Assembly (NCBI RefSeq): GCF_048128805.1
Contig: NC_136012.1
Location: 14,442,225 to 14,506,224, forward strand
From: Centroberyx gerrardi
Lineage: Eukaryota > Chordata > Actinopteri > Beryciformes > Berycidae
Direction of reading: 5' to 3'
Length of the DNA stretch: 64,000 nucleotides
Both the position numbers and the translations under genes were made by a program. This document shows positions 21,001 to 33,314 of this stretch, in pieces (the stretch's first letter is position 1; each line of letters begins with the position of its first letter). The notes under the pieces were generated by a model, which saw nothing but the letters and a program-made list of their open reading frames with translations, did no database searches and was not told the origin of the DNA.

Positions 21001-24000
21001 AACTGTTGGAGGTAACCACTCTGAATCCCCCAAACAACACCCAATCAGCAGTCTCCAGGGGAGGGCTTACCTCCAGCAACTGCCTAATTACTAGGGCTGG
21101 ACCCGAATATTCGACTATTCGGATATTCGTTCGTTGGGTAGGTATTCAGTTTTCAATTTTGGGATTCGGATATTCGTTTTTTTTAATGTAATTTTATATG
21201 TAATGATCCTGCTTGGGTGTCTATATAGTGACGTCACACTTCCGCTCTTGCGGAGTCAGAGCTTGACCTATATCACAACAACGTCTGCCCTTAATAAAAC
21301 TACAGCTGAAGTATGAAGTTTTTCGTCTGGTATTCATCTCTTCTTCTCTAACGACTCCCCGGAGATCATCCACATCTCTACAAATGGCGCCCGAACCGTG
21401 TCGTGATCACCTCGGATTTAAGCTGTGGCCACTCTCTTGAGTGAGGTCGGACTGTTGTTTGAGTTCACGTGGATTCAGCGTGGTTGCCGTGGACCGCTGT
21501 CTCCGCGCTACGACGGTGTCTCAGTGGATATAAACGGTGCTAAGCTAGATTTTCCTTGGTTGCTAACTGAAGGAGCTACAAGACCGCTAGCTAGCTGGTT
21601 GCCAAGAGGTTGCCGCTGAGTTTGCTCTCCCGTTTTGGACCGTGTAGGAGCGACGGACCTGTGGACTTTTCAGCGCTGTGTTTTTGTGAGTAGGAACTGT
21701 GACTATGTGTGAACTTGTCGGGTGCACTGTTGCCCGTGTATGGAAAGCCAAGCAGTTTGAAGGTGCGTGACTCTTAACACGAACCCAACCCAAGCCAACT
21801 TCAAAGTTCAAAATATCTTGATTTCACATCCCTTCTATTGTTCATCTCTTGTTATTGAATAAATATGAGCGAAAAGATTTAAGGTCATCACTCTCCAGTG
21901 TTTTAATCGGCACTCCCACCAGGATAGCAGGATCCATACAATCCACATCCTCCAAGGTTGTCAATATTTTATACCATCCACCTGCTCAGTACTCACCACT
22001 TCCTCGACAGACAGGGAGAGCGTCAGTTCGTAAGGAGGTGGAGCCTCCCCACCGTAGGGGGCCAGGCGGCTCAGGGTCGCCATGCTCCGACATGCCATGG
22101 CCATCTCCGCCTTGGCCACGCCCCCCGACGCTACAGCCTTCGGCCCCAGAGAGGTGCGGTCCAGGGAGCCAATGGTGTTGATGTGGCCCATAGATGCACT
22201 AGGGAAAGAAAAAAACACAACAAAGGCCATTAAAATCTCGTCCATTATCTCTACCCACGCCGTCATTAAGGGAAACACCAATCATACCAACACTGCTTTT
22301 GAATATAAAGGGATAAGACAATAATGCTGGAGCGGACCTGATGTGAGCCAGGTGTGGGCGGAAGGGAGGCCGGTACGGCGGCAGGCTGCTCATGGAGTTA
22401 TGACCCGAGTCAGACAGGTTATCATCCTCCTGGCTCATCCCACGCACCGAGGAAAGGGCCTACATAGTGATAATTATTATAACAATAACAAACAGACAAA
22501 TTATTAATTCGATCTACAAACAGTGGCTGAACAGAATGACAAATAATGAATAGTTAATTATTTTGCCTCTGTATTTGAGATATAAACAATGTTCAAACAA
22601 GACTGAAACTAAAAGGCCCTGACGTGCAGGCAAGACAGAAATGACACAACAGAAGTTATGGTCATGTGTTGGGATACCTTGTTACCGCTGGATGTTGGTG
22701 CTCCATGGCGGGAGGGTGAGGAGGAGGAGGAGGAGGTGGAGACAGCTTTAGGGGCGTGGGCGTACTGTCTGTGCAGCCCGTTGGAAAGGCCGTGGTCCAC
22801 GTCATCCATCTTGGAAGACGGGTAGAGGTTTTGCATGGAGCTGAAGTTTTTGGGAGTGACAGGCTTGAAGGCAGAAGGCCTAAAACGGGACTGGGGAAAG
22901 AGAATCAAGGGTTCAGAGCATTTTTAGCAGACGTCAAGATAGTTGATTGTTGTGGAAAAGGCTGAAGGGGAGAGAAAGAGCGAGAAGATCAAGATTAAGA
23001 GAGCAAGAACTTACTCACAGCCAAAGAGGTCGGGCTAAGTAACATAAATCACAATGTTTCTATTAAATCAATACTGTTCCACCCTCTGTGTTCTTAGCTC
23101 TGATCAATTCAGGCAAAATGAGGTGGGATTTGATTGCTGTAATAAATTCAGAACACGCCAAGCGCTGGATTCTCAATCTACGCTGGTGAGCTGGAAGGGA
23201 GGAAGGTTGATTTACGTTGGTAACAGGCTATGGGGATGTTGCATTACACTGATAGGCAGCATTTTACCCCCAGAGATGTATCACTGTCATACTGACCAAT
23301 TTAACGTAGCCCCTCCAGCCAATCACTGGCTGTATATCATTTTTTTTAAAAAGCACACAGTAGCTACTGGGAAGTCATTCATCTGCCCCTGTTGCAGAGC
23401 CAGTGAATAAGACTCATCCCTCCTCCTACAGTACCTACTGTTCTCAGAGGAGTCCCAGCACATTCTCTAAGACTTATGTTGCTATTATTAGAATAAGAAA
23501 GCAATTTAGATCCAATTTAACATGTTCCTGTACCACAGACACATTTTATATCATTGTTTTAAACATAGACACTTCCCTTCAACTGTGCTAAATTTTTCCA
23601 TTTTATTCTGTGCTTTTTAACCCTAACCCCTACCTAACCCTAACCCTAACCAGCAAACAACAACAACAAACCTTACCTTTTCATACTTGCCACCAATAGG
23701 CAGCGAGTTCTTTCCCAAATCTACTTCGGTGCCGTCTTTATGGTAGACCTTGGGGTAGATGTTTTCCTCCTCACGACCGTCGACAGAGGCAAGGCCAGAG
23801 ATAATGTCGTTCTTACTGCCGTTGCCGGGATTTACTTTAGGCTCCTTTCTGTTTGGGAGCACAGCAGGTCAACTGAGAACATGTCACCATTTTATAGTAG
23901 CTTGCATGTCTGAGATGGAAAACAGCAGCAATCTGAGATATTCTATGACAGCATCTGCCTGTCTATAGCAGCACCCACCTGGTGATGTTGAGGTAGTTGA

Positions 24001-24226
24001 GCAGCTCTCTCTGGTTGAAGCCCTTCTTCAGGAGTCCGTTGGCCTGCCTGGGTCTCACCTGGGGCATTGCGCGGTTCGCCTTGGTTGGAGAAACGTCCGG
24101 CCTCTCCACCAGACTGCCTACACTTCCCATGCCGCAACGGGAGGAGAGGGGCGGGGCTGGGAAAGGGTCACGGAAGTTCTTGCTGGGGTCACGGGTCAGA
24201 GGAAGAGTCTGGACTGAGGTTGCCAT
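18065..24226 (-). CDS. n4bp3: NEDD4-binding protein 3 (N4BP3), complete, 9 coding exons, 648 aa
   Basis: Coding exons in transcript order: 24226-23979, 23848-23677, 22890-22678, 22459-22338, 22198-21997, 20937-20845, 20735-20484, 20273-20015, 18450-18065. All are GT-AG and phases close with a TGA at 18065-18067. The N-terminal half is basic and Ser-rich, with a serine tract near residue 195. A PPPY motif at about 305-308 fits a Nedd4-family WW-domain ligand. From about residue 318 onward the protein is a long coiled coil of heptad-like Leu/Glu/Arg sequence ([19 protein letters not shown]), the Fez1-type region shared with LZTS proteins, ending [10 protein letters not shown]. Human N4BP3 is about 544 aa, so this copy is longer, mostly in the N-terminal half. 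Family knowledge: binds Nedd4 and acts in axon and dendrite branching. Confidence 0.93.
18846..19732 (+). mobile_element. hAT-type non-autonomous transposon nested in the MITE
   Basis: The ends are TAGGGATGGGACGATAT and, inverted, ATATTGTCCCATCCCTA. They are flanked by an 8-base duplication, TCAAAGAT on the left and TCAAAGAG on the right (one mismatch), as expected for hAT insertion. The 887-bp body carries a GC-richer core (about 19000-19360) unlike its AT-rich arms; that core holds a helicase-like coding fragment (next entry). Confidence 0.8.
19195..19355 (+). pseudogene. Truncated, frameshifted RecQ-like helicase N-terminus carried by the hAT element
   Basis: ATG at 19195 opens [20 protein letters not shown], continues [13 protein letters not shown], and after a one-base frame change reads [10 protein letters not shown] before stopping. 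This resembles the Q-motif to Walker A stretch of RecQ-like helicases found as repetitive genes in fish (typically [14 protein letters not shown]), but the GxGKS loop is missing. Only about 50 codons remain, so it is non-functional. Resemblance is from memory. Confidence 0.4.
21184..21620 (+). mobile_element. LTR retroelement fragment: LTR end, primer binding site and leader
   Basis: In n4bp3 intron 5 on the plus strand (antisense to the gene). A TATA-like CTATATAG and a CRE, TGACGTCA (21229-21236), are followed by AATAAA (21293-21298) and an LTR end, CTACA, at 21382. After two bases comes TGGCGCCCGAACC (21385-21397), complementary to a tRNA-Lys 3' end. Non-coding leader-like sequence follows. 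No gag, pol or env frame is present, so this is a 5' fragment. The left LTR border is not clear. A nearby AT-rich patch with repeated GATATTCG (about 21090-21180) belongs to some other repeat. Confidence 0.65.
23617..23651. repeat. Short interstitial telomere-like repeat
   Basis: A run of TAACCC units (TTAACCCTAACCCC, then CCTAACCCTAACCCTAACC) lies in n4bp3 intron 2, about 25 bases past the exon 2 donor. About four of the roughly five units are perfect. Confidence 0.85.
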
Positions 24227-24259
24227 TGGTTACAGGACAGGGTGGGGCTGTAAGGAGCT
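24227..24259 (-). other. n4bp3: 5' UTR part of n4bp3 first coding exon
   Basis: A minus-strand acceptor (TTCGCCACAG) ends at 24260, leaving 33 untranslated bases before the ATG. At least one non-coding exon must lie further upstream, and I could not locate it. CpG-richer stretches at about 24600-24720, 28430-28720 and 41400-41730 are candidates. Confidence 0.45.
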
Positions 24260-24802
24260 CTGTGGCGAATAAAAGAGAAAAAGAGGAAAAAAGGTTGAGT
24301 GCTGATAGCAGATTCAAGTAAACAAACTAATCTGAGACCTGTAAAACATAATTACATGGTTAACAATGAATTGTAATGACTAAGATAAGGATTCAACGTG
24401 TTAGCATACCATCTCCATGGCAATAAATCATCATAGGCTTTCTATCAAGATGTTTCTTTGACCTTCTACTTGGCAAGCTGTATTTTTTGGCACATTTAAC
24501 GATTTAAATGCCAGCCTGTTCACTGCAGGCCCGTGCAGAATCACTTTCAACGATAACAATCTGAAAAGCTGTGTCTTTTTGCCCTCATTGACTGTGAAAA
24601 TTCAGCTCCTCCTCTCGCCCCGCTGCTGCCCCGAGTGTGGATTTTGATCTCTGGAGGGAGAGCGAGAGCTGACAAACATGTCATCAGCTGTGTTTCCCAG
24701 CGCAGGCAGCTGTCTCTCTCAGAGCACAGCAAGCACAACTGAGCTGCCCACACAATCAGAATCAGAGCACAGGTTCACCACAAAATGCTCTGCTCAAACA
24801 CC

Positions 24803-24828
24803 CTTACACACACACACACACACACATA
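24803..24828. repeat. (CA)n microsatellite
   Basis: About 12 CA units in the region upstream of n4bp3. Confidence 0.9.
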
Positions 24829-26157
24829 CACAAACATGCACACGCATATGTTTACATGCACTATTATCCACTGAGCTCTATGCAAAAACTATAGGAGAGC
24901 AATGCTAAATGATGCTTCTACAAATCCCAATTTTTATAATGCAGTTTTATAATGCAGTTGTCACAGAAGCAGTCAACATGTTTTTAAGTTTCTCCAAATC
25001 TCATGCATGCTGGCTTAACCCAACGGTGAAGTGAAAAATAAGCCTAAAGCATCATGTGAACATGCAGTCTGTGAGGGCGGTGTTATTGGTTTGAGGGAGG
25101 GCAGCATATGCAACATCACAAGCCCATTATATAACTTTGATCCAACTAGGTTACTACAGCAGGGCTCATTTCCTTGAAAAAAAAAAAAAAAAAAAAGAGC
25201 GCTTTGGTAAACATCATGGACAATTTTAATCAAGTGCTGCGGTGCCTTATTTTGTTAGCATATTTCCTGCGTCTGTTGAAAATCATGTGTATCCAATTTA
25301 GAGATCGCACAAAGCTTCATAAGTCTAGCATGGGCCTGAATACATTTTCAATAGCTGTGATGGCTGGACTCTGTGACATTAGGCCTCCCTGCCAGCTATA
25401 GATGGTAACAGTTGATGAAAATAATGTAATGACACCATGATTAACATCTTCTCTTGACTTTACACAAAGACATAACAGTTGCAAAGTAATTATCTTTTAC
25501 CCCCATCAATCTCAGACGACTTGAATTCTGTTTTTTGTAGCCTGTCCAGTTCTACAAGGTTAAACAGGACAACTCTTTATCTGAGCGGCGCTGTTGTTTT
25601 GTCAACTCCACACTGAGCCTTTCCCCCCCAATAAGCTTTTTTCTTCAGCCACCCATCCCCTCCCTTCCTTCTTTTCAGACAACCTCATTAAGGATCACTA
25701 TTGATTTCACCCTTTTGACCTCTCTCTTCCCAAGCATTAACACCCCCATCAGCCGTAAAACATTCTCAAGACCATAAAACACACATACACGCCACGGTCT
25801 TTCCGACCATAAACAGGACTCAGGGGAGAGAGAGCGCACATAGGCTTACTTTGACCTTAAAATTCAGACCAACAAGTACAACTAACATTCAACAACATGG
25901 TCGGCTATTTCGAGTTTATGTATAATATTATTCTTCTAATCTAGCCTGCATTCTAAGCTAGAGATTAGGTATAAATAGCTTGTTCAAAGTAAATACCCAG
26001 AATTAACAGCTCTTCTGTGTGGAAATATTGTCTGGTTTCATCTGCAGTGCTGTCCTCCATCTCTGTTTCATAACAATTGCAGTGTGAGATGCAGTAATGC
26101 AGCAAAAAGGGCCAATTAAAAGCCCAGGTCTTTTTTTAGTCTCTATTTTTTGGGGGT

Positions 26158-26200
26158 TTGGATACTTTATTGATCCTCCAGGGGTGAAATTCTAGAAGTC
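26158..26200 (+). mobile_element. Short LINE (Rex1-like) 3' end relic
   Basis: GATACTTTATTGATCCTCCA followed by GGGGTGAAATTC resembles the very common fish motif TACTTTATTGATCCCCNAGGGGAAATTC found at Rex1-type LINE ends. Only about 40 bases are recognisable. Confidence 0.5.
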
Positions 26201-26394
26201 TGACCTAGTGAAAGTCCGACCTAACTATTAACTGGGCTGTCCCGCTGCCTGGACCTCAGTTCTACAACAGAGCCGACTCATTCAGCACACACTCATGACA
26301 CACAAACTCCCTCAATACAAGCTCACTCTCTGGCTTGCGTGCACACACACGCACACACACAAACACACGAGCACGAGCACTCTGACATCCCCTC

Positions 26395-26620
26395 TTGCTA
26401 CTAATACAATCCACATTTATCAAGTGCTTTGCACCGCTGGCCTTGACGGTTATAACAATTATGCAAATGGTTAAAATAGGATGGAGAGCTGTGCAGCGGC
26501 AGCTCCAGCCCACTCCAGTCAGGGCTCTCAGCCAGACCAAGATCAAAGGAACCCAGGCCGCTCATGTTTATATTCATGAGGTACTGTTTCCCGATGTAAA
26601 ACTTTCCACTAAAGCATCCG
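26395..26620. promoter_or_regulatory. Complex non-coding stretch with octamer and TCF/LEF motifs (candidate enhancer)
   Basis: Unlike its repeat-rich surroundings this stretch is complex sequence. It holds a perfect octamer ATGCAAAT (26461-26468) and a perfect TCF/LEF site AGATCAAAGG (26540-26549). It shows no coding signature. Regulatory function is inferred only. Confidence 0.3.
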
Positions 26621-27299
26621 GCTTCTAATAAGCCAATACAATACAGGCTGAGCTCTGTGAGTGAAGCCAGACTTTCCTGAAAAAAACAACAACTGATGAT
26701 CACTGATGATGAATATAATGAACAATAATCTGGCACTCTGTGAGCAAGTCTATTAGCTAATGATCCGCTCTGGCGTGATCCAGTCAGGATGCAGAGTCTG
26801 ACTGGGTCCCGGGTCAGAGTGTGAGTTACACGACGGATGGATATGAGTCAGTGCAGGTCATGGCTAGTGTGTGCGTGTGTGTGTCTCCGTATGAATAAAT
26901 CATGAGAATGTCAAACCTAATGGCCACTGGCCAATGTCTGACACAGTATTTTTAGATACAGTGTTTTACCCAGTTTGTGTCTTGTCTGCCAAAGACATGG
27001 GGAGAAACCAATCAATGCTGGACGGGAAGCTCGGAGAGACAGAGAGAGGGAGAGAGAGAGAGAGGAGGTGGGGTGGGGGGAAGCACACTGCAATTCTTTT
27101 TGGGTGGATGGGAGGATAAAAATCCTTTTAGGCTGCAACCACAAATCTAGCAGGACTGAAGAAATCTTGCATCCAGTTGTTTTCCATAATTGCCTTCTAG
27201 TTTATGGGCCTGAGTAAGCCAGGAGACACAGTAAGATTTACAACCCAGCCCTGACTAGCCAAGGCAGGGGCCCTGAAACACAACGCAGCCCCTTAAATC

Positions 27300-27304
27300 A
27301 CACG

Positions 27305-27372
<68 letters not shown>

Positions 27373-27378
27373 CACACA
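27300..27378. repeat. Long (CA)n microsatellite
   Basis: About 38 CA units with three CG interruptions, upstream of n4bp3. Confidence 0.97.
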
Positions 27379-29489
27379 GACATGGATCAAAGCAGTTCTT
27401 CCTACCAGCCTTAAAACAGTTGGTCTAATTGAAAAGTGCTCTGTTCTTGATTTATGCTTCTTTACAAAGTGGTGATGAGCTTTTTCAAAAGCTGCTGCCT
27501 TTGATAAAACATAAAAATATGGTGAACATCAACGTTTGAAGGTGCTGCGTAGGCTACAGGTGGCTTGTAACACACCTACGCCTCTACCTGCATCTGGTAG
27601 GCTATAAAGGAGATGTTTTGGGATTTCTCTATATTTCTGGCTCCCCTGAAAAAGTTTAATTCAAACTGAAATGAACTCTAACAACATAATTTGTAACTCT
27701 AAAGTAGAATGAATGCCCTGCCTTTCACTGTGCACTGCCACTCAGATTACATTAGCCTAACTGACTTAACTCTGTTCAGCTGCACACTTTGTCTGCAAAC
27801 CTTTCATACCATTTGACAGTCACTGAAGGGAGATAGTGCTGAATGTAGCTGAATGTCAGTATAATTACCTAGTGGGACTGCACAGTTTATCTAAAAAAAT
27901 AGTGAAATTGCAATATTGACTATTGCAATTTTCAAATTGCAAGAAGCTGCATTTTTCTCCTCCAAGGTAAAGGTGTTTTTGTGCCGTACAGAATCCATTT
28001 TGCTACATTCAAACAAAACACAAGAATGTGCATCTCTTTTTGCCCTTGAAAACTGTGTCCATATGTATCATAACTCATATTACAATTGCAATACTCACTA
28101 AACAAAATCATTCTATGATTTTTTGTTGATATTGCCGTATTAGGTAGGGATCTAAAGCAGTGCATGCTAAAGAAGAAAGAACTGAACATGCAGCTGCGAG
28201 GGTTTAAGTCTCCTCCAAAGCCTGAGGCTCAGGTTTTTGAGTCTTCTCAGAGTAATATCCTAACTCATCTAGAAAACCATATCACTGTTGCATTACTGCC
28301 ACCACAGAGGAAACAAAACAGGCAGGCTTAGGCTGCATCCTGGAGAAGAGGGCTCCAAGGACGCTCTCTCCTAAAATATTGTAATCAGGTCTCCAGTGGG
28401 AAAACAAAGCATTCACTGGAACACTTGAGCTGTGAGAGGGGACGTTTCAAACCCCCAGAGACAAGCGGGTCAGCGCTGTGTGTGAGGCGGAGGAGAGAGA
28501 GGTAGGGAGGAGGGAAGCCGAATTCCAAAGATGCTTTTCTGAACACAAGCTCGGGCTCGTCCGTTTTGATGCACAAAACGCTCACTCCCACGAACGCGCG
28601 CTCACACTCGTGCGTGCGCAGGTCACTGAGCGCAGCCCCCCCGAATAAAGCATGTGCAGCAGATACTGTATCTGCTGCAGTGAACACCCTCTTCCCTCTG
28701 CGCTCTCTCTTCCCCTGCTCCGTGATCAAAGTTTGTTTACATTTGTGGGGATACTTTGCGGGTTACATCTAAAACTCCCACACAGCACACACTCTGATAC
28801 ATTATGTAAGCTCTGTCAAAGCTGCGCTCGCTGGTTTTCACAGCTGTTAGTTGCATGAATAAAATGCTGAAGAACGATCACTAAACGGCTACTATCCTTA
28901 CTATTCTACAAAAAATTGCAGTAATAAATTCAAATCATACTCTAATAGCCTGAAACTGTTCCAAGGAATCCCTCCTTCCTTGGGACAGTTTCTGTCAGCC
29001 AACGATGTAACAGCAGCATGTTGAGGTGGGCTGCTGTAGCTGCAGAGGTTTGACTCAGCATGACAAGAGGGAAGCTCCTGACAGATTGCACTGCTAAACC
29101 AATTATGCAGAAGAGTAAAATTCACATTAAATTAATAATCTTTGACATTTTCATATCATTTTGCTACTCCCTATTGCTGATTGATCTAACACAATAGTGA
29201 TTCAATCTATAGCCTGTTCATGAAAGCTTTTACATGTGCCATTCTCAACACCCGGTGTCTGGTAGGTCTTTCCTGGTAAAAAAGCTGAAAGTGATGTGTT
29301 TCCAGCAACAGTGACAGCAGTTTGATTTTTGTTTGGAATAAGAACTCGGAATTTCCAAGGAAAGGGGAAAAATCCACAGAAAATTCAGGCAAAAAGACAT
29401 CACAGCACTGGCCACAGTGTTTGATTGCCAAATGATCTCTAGGAAGTACAGTGCAAAAACACCACAGCAATTTAAAAAATGCCAGAATG

Positions 29490-29620
29490 GAGCAGTCGAG
29501 ACGCATCATTCCCTTACGTTTTGTGAAAATCCGATCAGCGGCATTTGAGATATTGTGTGCGATATTGGACAGACAAATGGACGAACAGACGGACCGAGCC
29601 AATCCATTCTCCCTCCCTCG
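29490..29620 (+). repeat. Dispersed repeat copy (GACGGACGAAC family), copy 1
   Basis: It shares an ordered series of words with 32215-32475: AATCCGATCAGC, then a GATATTG/TTATCG stretch, then GACAGACAAATGGACGAACA. The shared order at two places shows a dispersed family; class unknown. Confidence 0.5.
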
Positions 29621-31076
29621 ATTTTATAAGGAATATATAAGGATCTCGCAGATTACCACTTCAAATAGTAATGGATGGGGATCTGTTAGAAGGCACAAAT
29701 TTACTTTGAGCGTTCATGAAACGCCAGGGCGAAGCAGACCAAAGCTCCATGCATGCATCATGTGTGAGTTCCTTTCTTTACACCGACACTGAGGTGTTTT
29801 AGTTTTCTAAGCGAGTGCCCGCCCTCACATGAGAAATTAGTCAGCAGCAGGGTGCGCAGCGCTGGAGGCCAAGTAGGAAGGAACCAACCCAGACGTGAAG
29901 CAGAGGAGAGCTACAGTCTCAGATTGACTAGTACATGCAAGGGCATAATGAGTGAGTGAGAGAGAGAGAGAGCGGCTCTGGCTCTGGGGCACGGCAGCAG
30001 CGGAGTGCACAGCAGCAGCAGCCTCTAATTGTCAGCAGGTTATTCATTATGGATGGGAGACAGACAGACAGATAGACCCTTCCTTCCCCTCCGAGGACCC
30101 TCAGGCCATTCAGAGGAGTGATGGTGAAAAAAGAAGGCCGTGAAACATTCCTCTCTCTCTCTCTGTGCTCTCTGAAGACAGCTTGTGTCGGGTCATGTAG
30201 TATCACGCATCTGTGAAATCTGACAAGACGCAAGCTACTACACACGGACACGGAAATGTGGTCAGAGACATCTCGGGCTTAACCGCCTCGAGGCGATTCG
30301 TATCTGTTTTCTGTACGACGGAGCAGAGGGAACGCCGCATCAAAGCTTGACTTTCATTTCATGACATGCTCAAGATGTGGAGCGCTCTTTTCTGTGACAC
30401 ACGGAACATAATTCACTAGCGGTCAGATGCGGCGGTGCTAAAGCTGAAGGCCCAGTGTTTGGTCTCACACTGTCTCCATTGATGACAACTGCTTGAGTCT
30501 GTACAGAGGCCAGAAGGTCATATTTGGTCATAGCTGTAGATACAGGGCTCCTTTGAGAACGAAAGGTTCATGCAGACAGTTAGGAGCCGACAACAGTGGT
30601 TTTATTCTGCAAGCTCTGATGAGGCGGTACTGCTGAATTTGGGGGAACACTTGGGGAGCCTGTGTAACACTATGGACACATGAATATAGTTAAAATCACA
30701 ATCCAATTATTTTGTTAGATATCGTGATCAACAATCGCTGATTCGCAATTGATGATTCGAGGAACAATATTTTTGCTTTTGGCACCTTATGTGAAGATTT
30801 TGACTGATTTCAACATCAGAAGACATTTTGAATTAAATGAAACTAAATGTTTCAATATTGCCAATATTCTACGGTTATTAACTGAAACTACAATCAATAC
30901 AGTTATGCACGATTAACTGTGTAGCTGTACACAACACCTACACAAACATTGTAAAGGCCAAGTATAGTCAGGCAACACAAAAATACACCAGTCTCGTCAC
31001 TTGGTGCAGATGTACACACACGGAACATACTCACTCATTCTCATGTGAGTATTCACTCATGCTCTAGTGGAATGTA

Positions 31077-31078
<2 letters not shown>

Positions 31079-31107
<29 letters not shown>

Positions 31108-31109
31108 CT
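31079..31109. repeat. (GT)n microsatellite
   Basis: GT-rich run with about 13 units, followed by unremarkable AT-rich sequence. Confidence 0.9.
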
Positions 31110-31887
31110 TTAACCACTAGGCTACTATTTGACCATTAAGCTGATATCACTTGTATCAACCTTCTCTAGGCAGGAAAGTCACCCTACCGATCCATGTACA
31201 GTAAAAGCTTAGAGCAGATTTAATAATTAAGCCCTACAAACTCTGTTTATAAGCGTCAAAATGATGATCATGATCGGCTGGGACATTTACACACTGAATC
31301 AGCTGTCAAGACTCCCACTGAGAGACCGGCTGGCCTTCCTCTACCTGCCTCTGACCACCACCCTGCAATGCATTTGCACCTGTTAGCCTGTTGGTGGCGG
31401 TCTGCACAGTGTGCCTTGGCCTTTATTGTCACTGCTGACTTTACAGTATTGTATTTCTGCACAGAATTCAATTACTGACTCCTACTACAGTAGCGATGTT
31501 GAGGTTATCTGGGGTGGCTGGTTGCAGTGGTCTTTCATGGAACCTTATTGATTTGATCTAACCGACGTTACATAAGGATGTTTCGGTGTGAGAAGACAGA
31601 CAGCACACAAGGGAATGTGTACAGAGGAGGCCACTGGCTCCAAAACCACATTACTGTCTCCCATTTAGTGGGGAATTCATTCAACAACAACTATGGGTTT
31701 GTTCCCCTCCTACAGTAATTCAGTAAAAAAGTGTCTAACGTGTGATCTGTTAAAATGACAAAGAATCTTCAATTTGTAATGTGAAAAGGACTCATTGCGT
31801 AATCCCTAATTTTGGATAGATTCGGCCTAAAGGAGTGCCTGCGTTGATCCTGATGTGAGGTCACGAGTTCAACATCTACGTGTGTGT

Positions 31888-31906
31888 GTGAAAGAGAGAG
31901 AGAGAG

Positions 31907-31937
<31 letters not shown>

Positions 31938-31942
31938 GAGAT
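31888..31942. repeat. (GA)n microsatellite
   Basis: GA tract with AAAG interruptions, next to a short GT run; a CA run follows at about 32031-32062. Confidence 0.9.
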
Positions 31943-32214
31943 TAGTACTAGCAGCATTGGGATAAGTGCCTGACCTCCAAGTGTTAATGTTGTTTTAAAT
32001 TACATCCACTTGCCCTTCACTCATCCCATACACACACACATACACACACACACACACACACATCCTTCACTACCAATCTACCTATCACCCTGAGTGGTGA
32101 AAACTGAAAGGCCCTAACTCCTACACAGATACGTCCGATACACAGATAGCTATCCTTACAAATGACAGTGATAGGCCTAACGGGGGTGCTGTAGTTAAAG
32201 GTCAAATTTTCAAC

Positions 32215-32475
32215 TCAAATGTGATACCCCAGGCACCACTGGGCTGATTTTGACAAAACTTGGAAGGATGATGCATTTTGGCACTGTGTTCTGCTGATTG
32301 GCCCGAGGCCTGAGGGCGCTATAATTAAAGGTCAACATGTTTACTTGTTTTGAAAATGTTGCAACGCAGTAGTAAGATACATCATCTCCCCCTCCAAGTT
32401 TTGCCCGGATCCGATCAGCAGTGTCTGCGTTATCGCACAGGATGAACGGACGGACGAACAAATGGAAGTAGACAG
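32215..32475 (+). repeat. Dispersed repeat copy (GACGGACGAAC family), copy 2
   Basis: This is the longer copy of the family at 29490. It contains CTGATTTTGACAAAACTTGG, GGATCCGATCAGC and GGACGGACGAACAAATGG. Stops occur in all frames over the shared part. Confidence 0.5.
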
Positions 32476-33129
32476 ATTCATAGCGGGGGGACGACTATTA
32501 TAGTAGAGCCGGTGCAGCGTGGTCTTATTTTCTCACACTACTCGTTGGGAATTTGCGAGAGAGCAAACAATATATAACGACGGGCTATTTATTTAGCCTA
32601 ATCCTGAATCCAGTCCAAGTTCCCTGTTTGATCTGTTCCGTTCACCTTGTGAGCGAGCGAGGCTTAGACGGTGTTTGCCGACTATTGCTATCGGCAGAGC
32701 AGAGGTTCAGGGAAAAGAATGTAAAGGGAGAGAGGGGTATGAGGAAACACAGGCACATTCCTTACATTTCTCACTAGGTAATTATTAATGAGTGCCTTCA
32801 CATCACTGCTGCAGCACCAGTGTGGGCGATGTGGAGGGCCTGTTTCTGTACAGCAGGCTACTTGGACTTCTTCTTCTTCTTTTCTACAGGCCCTGAAGAC
32901 ATTTTCCAGTGTTGTGGGTTGTCAGTTAGGGAAATCCCCAGGCTCACAGCCTGCGATGACAGTTTCTATAATACAAAGCAACTCGGTTCCCAAGAGAACC
33001 GAGCTGGTAATATCAGACATATAATGACTGATAATATGATGATATTGGCTAGTCCTATATTGAGCTGATAAAGACAAAAGCATGACAGAGCAAGCTTCTT
33101 ATTAAGTTAATTACCGAGAGAGTAGAGTC

Positions 33130-33314
33130 TCTCTCTCTCTCTCTCTCTCTCGCTCTCTTTCTCTAAAAAAAGCCTCCTTTGTTTCCTGGAGCGGTTCATG
33201 TAGGAGTCACCGTTCTGTGATTACAGCGATAGAAATCGAGTGGTTCCCACATCGACCCACACCTGAACCATTTCCACTTAACAGCTCATACATGTGTGTG
33301 TGTGTGTGTGTGTG
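33130..33314. repeat. Paired (CT)n and (GT)n microsatellites
   Basis: A CT run at 33130-33151 and a GT run at about 33295-33314, separated by about 140 bases of complex sequence. Confidence 0.9.

Noticed and set aside
29451-29792. 113-codon plus-strand frame
   Set aside because: It overlaps a dispersed repeat, has no splice context and no family resemblance.
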